NCBI RefSeq assembly: GCF_905220565.1
Contig: NC_059405.1
Coordinates: forward strand, 15,702,081 to 15,766,080
DNA: 64,000 nt
DNA from: Melitaea cinxia
Lineage: Eukaryota; Arthropoda; Insecta; Lepidoptera; Nymphalidae
Reading direction: 5' to 3'
The position numbers were made by a program, and so were the translations under genes. How positions within the stretch are numbered: position 1 is the stretch's first letter; every line of letters begins with the position of its first letter. Under the pieces are notes generated by a model. It ran no database searches, had not been told where the DNA came from, and was given only the letters and a program-made list of their open reading frames with translations. Positions 55,055 through 64,000 of the stretch are shown here, piece by piece.

Positions 55055-55289
55055 TTATCTGGACCGGGCCGGGTCCTGATCCAGTATGCCATACCATACT
55101 TTATGATATTTTACATCAAGCTTACCTTGTCTGGACCAGACCTGGTCCTGATAGAGCTTACCGGATCTGGCATGCCTCATTCTATCCTGATCTGGTCCAG
55201 ATACATGATCTGGTTGAGCCTGACCTTTTTTCTAGTCGGGAATGTCCAACAGTGGATTGCGAAAGGCTGAAGTGAAGTGATGATGATGT
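55055..55289 (+). repeat. TCTGGACC motif array with RTE tail
   Basis: Imperfect repeats of TCTGGACC...TGGTCCTGAT at 55059, 55130 and inverted near 55190, directly followed by an RTE-type terminus (ATGTCCAACAGTGGATTGCG, AAGGCTGAAGTG). Possibly an unclassified RTE-tailed short element. Confidence 0.5.
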
Positions 55290-55870
55290 ACCAAGTTTAA
55301 TTACAAACATCTCTAGTTTTTGCGTAAAAGAGCAACATTATTCACCCGTCCTGACAAGCTTTTGCATTTGTAATTGAAGGATGTGTTTATTACAAAAAAA
55401 TCGTTTTATTTATGTATGCTATTCGGCTGTTTTTTAATTTTTTTTCTTGTTGTTTTTCTTTCTATTGTTTTATTATGTATGTTATTGCTAAATTGCGTTA
55501 ATTAAGTAGCCTGCCTTATAAACAGATGTCCACGTGTGTATAAGTCAATTTTAGGCAATGTTTAATCACCACTGTCTCAACCCTTCCTGAATTTCAATAC
55601 CCCATACTCAAACAAAAATCTGTGAAACTTACTATAGAAGTTTAGTTAGTAAAATAATACTATATTGCAAACACACATAAGCTCTAAGACGGTGACATAA
55701 GATTTTCCCCTATAATCAGCTTACGTCGCATCTGTTTTTAACCAATTAGCCAGCGTTTAACCACGCTCGGTGTGGCTTCGTCGTGCCTTTGTCAAACAGA
55801 CATCCACAAACGCGTTTTATATTTAAGCTATTTTATTTGATTGTCTTATATTGTAATAATATTGACTAAT
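55290..55870. other. No gene recognised
   Basis: Nothing beyond AT-rich sequence. Confidence 0.35.
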
Positions 55871-55879
55871 CTGTAGCGT

Positions 55880-56060
55880 TATTGTGTGCGCTGACGTGGG
55901 TTTGATCCTCGCTCATGGCAATTATGTTTATAAGCCATACAGGTATTTGGGATAGTTTAGACCGTTTGTCCTTTGTTTATTGTATATTTGTGTATTTCCT
56001 GACCCCTGAAATAGGAATAAACCCTTACGGCGACCGTTGAGTGTGATGCTTTGGTTTTTT
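55880..56060 (+). mobile_element. SINE-3
   Basis: Head GTGTGCGCTGACGTGGGTTT then GATCCTCGCTCA (B box), body CAGGTATTTGGG, tail GGCGACCGTTGAGTGTGATG and CTTTGGT plus a T run. Confidence 0.6.
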
Positions 56061-56462
56061 TTTTTATTCACTAGTCTCAGAAGTTATTTAGTACTCATTG
56101 GAAACAGTAAATTAAAGAAAGCTCTGGGTAACGAATAGCGAACATAAAATCTGCATTCTAAATGCGATTTTACGATAAAACGCAATACGGGTAGTTTGAC
56201 AGAAGCATTATTTTGCTACGAATATGTATATTTATTTTGTACCTCTTATTATATACAAGAAGTTCCTGCGATTATACACAAGACGATATTTGTCAAAATT
56301 TTAAATAGTAAATAAGTAGGTAATATTATTTTTTATACTTCTTTGAGGTGAAATGACGTAATATTTTGTGTTAAAAACGACTACATATCACGATATATCG
56401 TCAAACAACCTGTGCTTTGCGGTTTCATTTGCTTTAATTTATGGAAATAATGTACTTAAATA
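56061..56462. other. No gene recognised
   Basis: Nothing identified. Confidence 0.35.
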
Positions 56463-56538
56463 TCATATAACCTATAACCTTCCTCTTAAATGGACTACCT
56501 AATGGAGTTCAAACAAACTAATTTTATAATATTATGAT
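56463..56538 (-). mobile_element. Lep1 Helitron fragment
   Basis: ATATAACCTATAACCTTCCT, AATGGACTACCTAA and CAAACTAATTTTATAATATT match the 5' half of Lep1 in complement. Confidence 0.5.
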
Positions 56539-57734
56539 ACAACTATAGAATAGCTTTAACTAAATGATTAATAACAAAATTTCGTCTAAATTTTCATATT
56601 AATGATTTATTTAACACTTTACTGCACATTGAAATTATTATTACTAATAGTGATTTTTTACAGATTAAATATGACAACTGATCAATGTTTTTTATGTTAT
56701 ATAATAATAAATAAAATAAAATATTCGAATAACTTAATAAACGACAAAAAGATATAGAGATACGCCTTTCATATAAAAATACATAATTATAAATAAATAA
56801 TATTGGTAAGATGAAAAACACTCTCTTCCTAATTAGTTTCATTTCATTGACAATAAAATTAAGACGATTATTGCTAAACATTTTTTAATATCATATAAAA
56901 AATTGACCGCTCCAACGATTATTGCTATAAATTAGGTACTTGCAAACAATTTTTTAAGTATTGTCTCTCTAAATAATAAATATCATTGAAACGACTGAAA
57001 TTTCCCGCTCATTGGAATTAATAATTTTAAGTACTTTAATTACTTAATTTGGCGACGCTCAAACTGATTAGTAACCTAAATGTACCTAAAGTGCTTTTAC
57101 TTACAAGATTATTTTAGAACATTTAAACGTATTAATTTATTTATATAAAAAAATAGAAATAGAAATGAATAGAATAGAAATGTGCAAAAATATATTTACA
57201 ATCGAAACTTTTTTGTTATATAAGGAGAAGAAAGTTTTGCATATAAATTATCTGTATCGGAGACGTTCCCGCCAAATGAGCTGCGTCATTTGACATATCG
57301 AACGAATATCTTTGCACTTACGACTAATAAAAAAAAACATGCAGTGTTATTGTATAAAACATAAGTAGAATAAAAAAACCTTAAAACTATTTTTATAATT
57401 GTTAAAAAACTTAAAAAGTATAAACTTTCTCTACTGTATAATTTATTCCCATAATATTTCCAACAGATTAGAAGAAATAAAATGAAACTAATGAGTCTAT
57501 GAAACTTTTTTATTTTGTTTTTTCGATTTCAAAAGTGTAAAACTTGTATCAATAGGTTTTAATAAAAAAAGTGTGTTGTCTCTGACATGTACTGGAGATT
57601 ATATTTTTATTAAAATCTATCTTTCTCGCAACATTGCAAAATGTAAAAGAGAATAAATTAAAACTTCTTTAGCAGTAGCAGTGTGTCTTAACTAACTGGC
57701 TATGAGAGAAAGAGACAAAGAAAGTGTGTGCTCG
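56539..57734. other. AT-rich, no gene recognised
   Basis: A 95-codon minus-strand frame (56594-56881) is AT-driven and motif-free. A small palindrome CAAATGA...TCATTTG sits at 57273-57292. Confidence 0.35.
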
Positions 57735-57895
57735 CACCTCTCTCTCTTGCTCCGTTCGCCTCACCCGATCACACTTTTCGTAACGCTCTTGTCACGAAAT
57801 CACCAGCTTATTCCCCATGTAAAGCGTGCGTAAAAAAGTTTTACTTCAACAACTCTCAGGGACCTGCCCTCGATTTCACGTTTCATTTATTTTTT
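57735..57895 (+). repeat. Dispersed repeat, copy 1
   Basis: TCGCCTCACCCGATCACACT, TTTCGTAACGCTCTTGTCAC and TACTTCAACAACTCTC. A second, more diverged copy starts at 59115. The family is unknown to me. Confidence 0.5.
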
Positions 57896-58004
57896 CACAC
57901 TACAGGTTTTATATACCTACATAGTTGTTGAAAGAGTTAACTCAAAAAACTTTTAACTATACATACATATATGTACATATGTACTGTTATATTTTTTTTA
58001 TACG

Positions 58005-58260
58005 ACTAGGTTACAGATACAAGACAAACACGCGTACTGCTAACCTGCTGGTAAGGGGTTATCGTAGCCAGATGCCAGCGACATCAGAAACACCGCAAGC
58101 GCGTTGCCGATTGTAGCCCCGACCCTCCCCTAAAGCTCTGACACTACTCACCACATGAACACGCTACTTGGGAGGATTATTTAGCTATGATCTTCTGTAA
58201 GGTTTAGGTACACCCCCAGACGGGCTGTTCCAGGTTTTGAGCAGGATATTTCACCCGTTA
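58005..58260 (-). repeat. Repeat-5 copy
   Basis: Complement of GGTAAGGGGTTATCGTAGCC, CACCGCAAGCGCGTTGCCGA, CACTACTCACCACATGAACA and GTTTTGAGCAGGATATTTCA. Confidence 0.6.
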
Positions 58261-58379
58261 CCCAATAAAATATACTTTTTATTTAATAATTATGTAAGTC
58301 TATCATATCTATCTGTATATATCGTAGTTTTTATCTATTTATTATTGATTTTTCCTAATTAATTTGTGCACACTTCTAA

Positions 58380-58525
58380 CCGCTGCTAACTATCGTGTCC
58401 AGTACCCATAGGTTATTTGGAAGAAATCGCTATTTAGCGATAAGATCGTCTTTGTACATCTTGTATTGTAACTTTCTTTGTATGTGTCTGTATTTTGGTG
58501 TACATTAAGAATAAATAAATATATA
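58380..58525 (+). mobile_element. LINE 3' UTR end (CR1/Jockey-like)
   Basis: GGTTATTTGGAAGAAATCGC, stem ATCGCT-ATTT-AGCGAT, AAGATCGTCTTTGTACATCT and AAGAATAAATAAATATATAA. Confidence 0.65.
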
Positions 58526-58589
58526 ATAATAAATTGTATAAAAGAGTTGTACTGTGTAACATTATAGTGTAGTTTAGAATTGTATTACG

Positions 58590-58700
58590 AGTATATTTGC
58601 CTACGCTGTCAGCGCGTCCGACAGAGCCGGTAATTAGAACATCGCTGGGACAGACCGCGGCGCGGTCGTGCGGCTTCGCTTCACGAAACATCGCTACTGC
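58590..58700. other. GC-rich CpG patch
   Basis: CpG-dense sequence (GTCAGCGCGTCCGACAGAGC, GACCGCGGCGCGGTCGTGCG) in an otherwise AT-rich area, open on both strands but without a recognisable protein. It could be a promoter or a transposon piece. Confidence 0.3.
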
Positions 58701-59114
58701 TTTTATAATGGTTTACGTCCTTTTTTATTTAGGAATGCTGAAAAACTATGATTACATGCTAAAGCTAATTTTATATATTACTTGCTTTTTAAACACGTGG
58801 ATTACAATGTTTTGATTATTCCGTTTTCTCTCAATAAAACTTTCCATGTCATGCGAGAAAGCGTAGCGTTCTACTGGTCTGGAAAGAATTTTTATATAGG
58901 TCTGGTAATGTTTGATTTTACCGCTTACGAATAAAGGAAAGAAAAAGTTAAACCATTTTTTTTAACTTTTTAGTATAGGCATATTTATATAAATATGCTA
59001 TAACAGCTTGAAATAACAAAATTACATATTTAAAAAATCTAAAATAAAATTAATAACGAGTGTGCTTTAGGCACATTACTGAAGTAAAATTTCTTTAGCT
59101 CCATCTAACTTATA
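58701..59114. other. No gene recognised
   Basis: AT-rich sequence only. Confidence 0.35.
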
Positions 59115-59225
59115 TCACCCTCTCAACTTCCGCCTCGCCCGATCACTGTTTTTGTAACGCTCTCGGCACGCAATCTTCGTAAAGAAGTTTTTATTTCAAA
59201 AATTTCTACTCGAAATTTCATTTCC
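59115..59225 (+). repeat. Dispersed repeat, copy 2
   Basis: CCGCCTCGCCCGATCACTGT, TTTTGTAACGCTCTCGGCAC and AAGAAGTTTTTATTTC align with 57755-57850. Confidence 0.5.
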
Positions 59226-59739
59226 ATTTTAACCTCAAAACAAGAAATCCCAAAATAAATTTAAATGCTTGTTTTTATAATTTAAAGTTTTCAATAAATT
59301 TTCGACATCATTATGAGGAATACTTTTATATAATCCATGTTTTACAATTTAGAGCGGGGTCGATTTAGGGGTAACTACGGCGCTTACCCGACCAATCGTT
59401 TGTGGGATTTACGTGGACCTGGTGTAATCCTTCCACTCAGCTCCGTCCATTTTCTGACGACATACATTAAACGTGTATAATAGCGGAGTACTTAAGTTAG
59501 AAAAAATAAATGTAAGATTTATTTAGGTAGTTACATTTGTGTTTTGAAATTATAATAAACGCCTCGGAAACGAAAACACCTAAGGATAAAGCCCATATAC
59601 CATGACAATACCTATACTCATAACACAACGTTTTTCACTGACTTACTGATTGACAGATTCATCATTTTCGAGTGTAAATTATAAAAAAAAAATATTATCT
59701 TTGGTATCAGATGGGAAAAAATTAAATACAGCGTAAGTT
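59226..59739. other. No gene recognised
   Basis: Nothing identified. Confidence 0.35.
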
Positions 59740-59953
59740 GTCGAAAAATAATTAATTACAATTTTTAAGATACGCATTATGAAAGATAACTCAAAAGACA
59801 CCCATAAAATCTCAATCGAGTTTAATAAGACCACATGACAAGCACAAGGTATCTATTGCGAAAGAATCACGATAATAAGTACATCCCGTAAAAAATGAGG
59901 TATCATAAAAAAACGAGCTGAATTAAAAACCTCCTCTTTTTTGACTCGGTTAA
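59740..59953 (-). mobile_element. Decayed AACCGACTTC-type element
   Basis: GACCACATGACAAGCAC, AGTACATCCCGTAAAAAATG, GAATTAAAAACCTCCTCTTT and a TTGACTCGGTTAA end. Confidence 0.5.
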
Positions 59954-60738
59954 TTTAATTCCAGAACTTTGCCAAGTAGTTGACAGTTTATACAAACTTT
60001 GTCAGGACCAGGAGTATGGATCGACATTATATACATACAGAGACATAGGCCGTTATTCCAGCGGCTTCTTGCGCTGTCCACTTGTTTTTGTCTGCAAATA
60101 AAGTATTTTAATTGTTAAAAAAAATATAAAATACCGTAACGTTATCATGTCACGAATGGATTCGTTACAAAAAAAGTTATGACTTGCAAAAAAATATCAT
60201 GAACCGTTTAATTTTCCCGTAAATTAAAATGATTAAACTTTAAAATTTGTATTGTATGGCTTTGATAGCTAAAGGGTCACTGACCGCTGATAAATATCCA
60301 AAATGGCTTTGTTCCGTTCTATATTGTGTGAAGCCTTGCCATTGTTTTGTCGTCCATTAAAAGCTCATAACCAATTTCGGGAGAACCAAAAAAAAAAAGT
60401 TTTTGGGTTTTATAAATATTTCATTAAATATCGCTTAAAAGTTTCAGTGTTAACCTTAGGACTCCATTATGATTTTATAACATTATTTTTGCGTATATGA
60501 ACTCAGTTTATCGGAGAACATTATAGGCTGTATGACATCTTGTTATGACTTAAGATATTACAGCTTTTAATTTAAATGTTAACTAAATTGAATATTACAA
60601 AAAAAAGAATGTTGAAAGATATGTCCAGTATTATAAAAGCATTGTGAAAAGTAAATTTAAAAGTTTTTAAGCATATTTTAGAATAATATTCTAGACTTTA
60701 CACAATTTTTTATTCAAATGAAGCAATGGCTTAAAATA
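59954..60738. other. No gene recognised
   Basis: A 65-codon frame (60303-60500) has no recognisable motif. Confidence 0.35.
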
Positions 60739-61120
60739 TAATTGTGTTTGCCCGCAAATAAAGAAAAATCGACTTCAACTACATCGACAAGTAATAGGTA
60801 TAATATAGACGAAAAAATAGTCAAGTAAAATTGCGTTGTCAAAGAATACTCAAAAAGTAGTAATCAGACCTCGATAAAATTTAAACATGACCATGTGACA
60901 AGCACTAGCTTTCAGTTAAAAAAAGAATTATCGAAATCAGTTCACCAAGTAAAAAGTAATGAGCTATAATAATACAACGTAGATCGGCGAAAAAATAGCC
61001 AAGTAACGCATACATAGCACGCATAAGTAAGTACGCATTCTTAGTGATAGCGCAAAAAGTACTTGGCAGATTTCAATTAAATTTAAATGGGACTCCTCCT
61101 CTTTTTGGAGTCGGTTAAAA
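60739..61120 (-). mobile_element. AACCGACTTC-ended element, diverged copy J
   Basis: AATTGTGTTTGCCCGCAAAT, CGACTTCAACTACATCGACA, CAGTTCACCAAGTAAAAAGT, and CTCCTCCTCTTTTTGGAGTC ending GGTTAAAA. Both ends are recognisable. Confidence 0.6.
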
Positions 61121-61221
61121 TAGTTTATATTGATAATTTAAACTAATTTGATTCCATGACAAGCGTAATATAATGATTATATTTGACAAGAGACGGTGGG
61201 TAATACTTAAAGTACTATAGA

Positions 61222-61313
61222 TATAACTTTGACAAGCTGCTGAAAACTTGTCAATTCTATATCTAAGCTACGATGAGGTATAACTTTGAAAAACTGCTGA
61301 AAATTTGTCAATG
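61222..61313. repeat. Direct duplication
   Basis: TATAACTTTGACAAGCTGCT (61222) and TATAACTTTGAAAAACTGCT (61279) start two similar 35-bp stretches about 57 bp apart. Confidence 0.5.
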
Positions 61314-61829
61314 CAATAACTAAAGTAGGGCTAAGTAGAAACTCCAAAACTATTCCAAGAACCGGGATGTTCATATTTAGCGTTATGCTGCCAAATCACA
61401 AGAATTCAACCTTGTCCCAAACTCGGAAGTCTACTTGAGATTAAGTCAAAGTTACGAAGCTTTGTCATTGGGTACATTGTTTATACTTTGTACGCCGTGC
61501 ATTGCAGGAATTACGTCTAAAGGTCTTTTCTCCTAAAAATAAGAAAGGTAATTTTTTTTAAATCGTCCGCTCATCGACCACTAATCGTTATTCCAATGGT
61601 GTGTAATATTTCGCTGATATAATAACAGTGACGTAGTACGACACATTATTTTAAATCTTAGAGAAGCACGTGAAAAGCATTTGAACAAGATTTTTGCTCT
61701 AGGTGTAGGTAAACCTTGCTTATTGCTTTTGAGAACACGTAAAGCTGTTGGTTCTTGAGAGAAAAAAGGAGGAGACTTCCCGGTATTTCTTCACTATATT
61801 ATATATCATATATCATTAATATCTATTTC

Positions 61830-62310
61830 AATATCATGTTAACACTCATCAAAAATCTGAAGAATATTTCGACCAAAGAAGTAAAGAAATGGGTATATGG
61901 TACAAAATTATTCAAAATCAGCCCCCTCGCTTACCTTGGTTTATAAAAGCAAGGATTGGTAGGAAGTACATCACTACAGCACTCAAATTACGTTCAGACC
62001 ATTTTCCATCCAAAAAGTTTACCTTTTAATGAAAAAAGTTGAATCCCTTTATTGTGTGATACATGCGGCTTGCTAGATGATGTACACCACATACTAAGTG
62101 AATGTGATAAATACGAAACGGAGAGAGAATCATTGATGAAACGTTTTAGTATTAATAAATTTGATATGGGATCATTTTTATCTGTGTTAATAGAACCTTT
62201 GTCTGATGCAGCACATTTATTAGTTAATATGATATTACATCATCAATGATTCTTTCTTAGATATAGTGGGTATTAGGGTATGATGGGGCTGGCATGTCTG
62301 TAGACAAGTG
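61830..62310 (+). pseudogene. LINE C-terminus with zinc knuckle (I/R1-like), decayed
   Basis: A degraded plus-strand LINE end. Frame pieces: NISTKEVKKWVYGTKLFKIS, then shifted WFIKARIGRKYITTALKLRS and DHFPSKKF, then, after stops and another shift, CDTCGLLDDVHHILSECDKY in a frame running to a stop at 62249. The last piece has a C-x2-C-x6-H-H-x4-C pattern, as found after the RNase H domain in I/R1/LOA-type LINE polyproteins. That clade assignment is inference. Reverse transcriptase, endonuclease and most of the RNase H are absent. An A-rich stretch (62315-62338) follows the stop and looks like the remains of a poly-A tail. Frameshifts and stops mean no protein is made. Confidence 0.6.
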
Positions 62311-62338
62311 CCTAAAAAAGAAAAAAAGAAAAAAAAAA

Positions 62339-63234
62339 GTTTTTAACACATTGAGACTGGTTCCAGACTGATTATGCTCTTTATAACTTTTCATTTATCA
62401 TAAAAGGTTTATAAAAAGATAGATAAGATTAAAAGAAGATATAGAGAAGTTAGTTTTACTGTTGAGGTAAAAATATCCAAGCGTATTTTCTCTTCAATCG
62501 AGTGAGAACGAAAATACTATAATTAATATCTCGAAGCGGTTCTCAGAATGCCATGTGTTTTCCACTTTTCGAATATTAAAATTGTTCGAGATGGAAATTG
62601 TTTTCTGTTATGACTTAACGTTCGATGAATACTTATTGTTCAGGAATTTAATTTTGAGATTTTCGTTTCGATAATAATAGCCGGTAGATGTAAGATGAGA
62701 TTGTAGATATTTAATGAAAAACCCTGTGCTTTAGTTTTGGCTACATTCAAGTGCTTCTTAATCATTATTTGCTGCTTGTTAATGATTTAAAACATGGTGA
62801 CTAAAAACGATAAATAAATAAATAAACGAATTAATTATTTTGGACCAAACAGTTAAACAACTTCCTAGTCCCATCAAACTGCGTCACAGTTTATCTGCGG
62901 AATTAACGCTTATTAATAATCATAACAAAAGTATTTATTTTTAATTAATAGTAGCTGCGAGGCATACCAATATGCAGCCACCAAATATTGTACTTGAATT
63001 AGTAAATATTCACTGAAAGACCAAGGGTTTTAGTTCGGGCTGAAGTTGGTCTACGTTAAAGTGTTTCTTTATCATCATTTCCTGCTCGTTGATGAAACAA
63101 AAGACTGACAACGGTTCGACAAACGGTTCGATTTGACTGGAAGCGAATGTCCATCAACGCTTCCACTATTAAGAAAAAATGAAGAAAATAAATTTTTTCT
63201 TTGCAGAACTACTTTTATAGGCTGGTATGATATA
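62339..63234. other. No gene recognised
   Basis: Two similar stretches, AAAAACCCTGTGCTTTAGTT then TTAATCATTATTTGCTGCTT (62717-62778) and GACCAAGGGTTTTAGTTCGG then TTTATCATCATTTCCTGCTC (63020-63088), form an old direct duplication about 300 bp apart. Confidence 0.35.
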
Positions 63235-63440
63235 TTATGGGTAGAGCACAGCGAGAAATATCGTTTTCTAAACCTGAAGTGGTCCGACTGGAAAAATATC
63301 TAAGCTCTGGTTAGTCGGTCTGCTGAGAATGCGTTGTGTTGGTAGCGGGATAAGAGCCAGTATCACTCCTATTCATGCATGCATGCGTGAGTAGGAGTGA
63401 TGCTCATGTTGTTGTAAGTTTATAAGCTGCGGTAACCAAA
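63235..63440 (+). repeat. Repeat-5 copy with hairpin
   Basis: GGGTAGAGCACAGCGAGAAA, TAAGCTGCGGTAACC and the GTTGTGTTGGTAGCGG block place it in the family. A foldback with 17-bp arms (AGTATCACTCCTATTCA and its near complement) lies at 63359-63403. Confidence 0.5.
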
Positions 63441-63589
63441 AAACTTATACACACATATGTATTTACATATGTGTGTATATATTTATGTAGGTATATACCG
63501 TTTAAATGTATTATTATTGTATTATTTAATTATGTGTAATAAACTTGCGTTGTTGATTGCACACTATTACCGACATATTTTTAATATAC

Positions 63590-63735
63590 TACTTTTTTAA
63601 AGGTTGCCTGGAAGAGATCGTTATAAGCGATAAGGCCGCCTTTGCACATTATTTGTTTTTGTATCTAATCGTTCTTAAATGTATTTTCTTTTTTGTGTGT
63701 GCCTTATAGGTTAATAAAAAAATAGTATAAATAAA
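63590..63735 (+). mobile_element. LINE 3' UTR end (CR1/Jockey-like)
   Basis: GGTTGCCTGGAAGAGATCGT, stem ATCGTT-ATA-AGCGAT (one G-U pair), AAGGCCGCCTTTGCACATTA, and a final AATAAAAAAATAGTATAAAT. Confidence 0.65.
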
Positions 63736-64000
63736 AATATTCAAAACTAAAATAGGTTAAAATTATTTTAATATTTCATTTTTATTTTCATTCAATATTT
63801 AAAAAAAAAATCCTTTTTCATATTTATTCAATAGAAATCGCCACCAAGACGAAATAAATTCTTTTTTATTTCTGATGTAATACGCCGTACTTATAAAATA
63901 ATTTGAAATACCGCGTTTACTTGGTTCTTTATTTACTATTTCCAACTTCGGCGCCATCTTGGCCACTATAAATAATTTGATTTTGTAATAACTTATTAAC

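Noticed and set aside
58434..58691. 85-codon minus-strand frame starting MFREAKPHDRAAV
   Set aside because: Its second half is the antisense of a LINE 3' UTR. Only the CpG-rich first 40 codons are of interest and are reported separately.

Overview
The window looks like nuclear DNA from a lepidopteran (moth or butterfly). It is AT-rich and contains no complete host gene that I can recognise. The repeat content points to Lepidoptera: Lep1-type Helitrons with TCTATACTAATATTATAAAG starts and GCTAG ends, RTE retroposon tails carrying the CCAGCAGTGGACTGC hairpin, tRNA-headed SINEs, 3' ends of a CR1/Jockey-like LINE, and a very common AACCGACTTC-ended element. Family assignments come from reading motifs, not from a database search. 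SINE-1, SINE-2, SINE-3 and repeat-5 are labels used only in this annotation.

Layout. 1-8 kb: a 616-bp Helitron, an RTE tail, an RTE-tailed element (4049-4401) and a 5'-truncated LINE (4571-5541), the last three with target-site duplications. Beside the LINE is a short gene-like 5' fragment (5558-5740) with a CpG-rich upstream region. A SINE with a perfect 13-bp duplication lies at 7570-7889. 8-30 kb: two nearly identical 1.85-kb copies of the AACCGACTTC element face each other (8337-10195 and 24297-26131). Between and beyond them are shorter copies, Helitrons, a hAT-type MITE (15345-15592) and a spliced THAP-domain gene fragment (21720-22213) that ends at a premature stop. 30-40 kb: two adjacent retroposon insertions (30518-31268), a decayed mariner (31391-31645) and a structurally intact but internally deleted mariner (36682-37616) sitting inside another repeat. 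40-47 kb: an RTE C-terminal fragment with a tandemly repeated 3' UTR, and a twin-primed (5'-inverted) RTE insertion at 45731-46359 with a perfect 12-bp duplication. 47-64 kb: sparser, with a Helitron inside a SINE, two unexplained motif arrays (52266-52523 and 55055-55240) and an RNase-H-type LINE remnant (61830-62310).

How the parts relate. Only LINE, mariner, THAP and one unplaced gene-like frame leave readable coding sequence, and all are truncated or broken. The short elements appear to depend on machinery encoded elsewhere. The RTE-tailed elements and SINE-1 share the RTE 3' hairpin, and the Helitrons lack Rep/helicase. The best biological signals are structural: a stem-loop with compensating changes in the LINE 3' UTRs, a shared RTE/SINE tail hairpin, and one textbook twin-priming event. 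I found no operon, CRISPR array or evident new defence or biosynthetic system.
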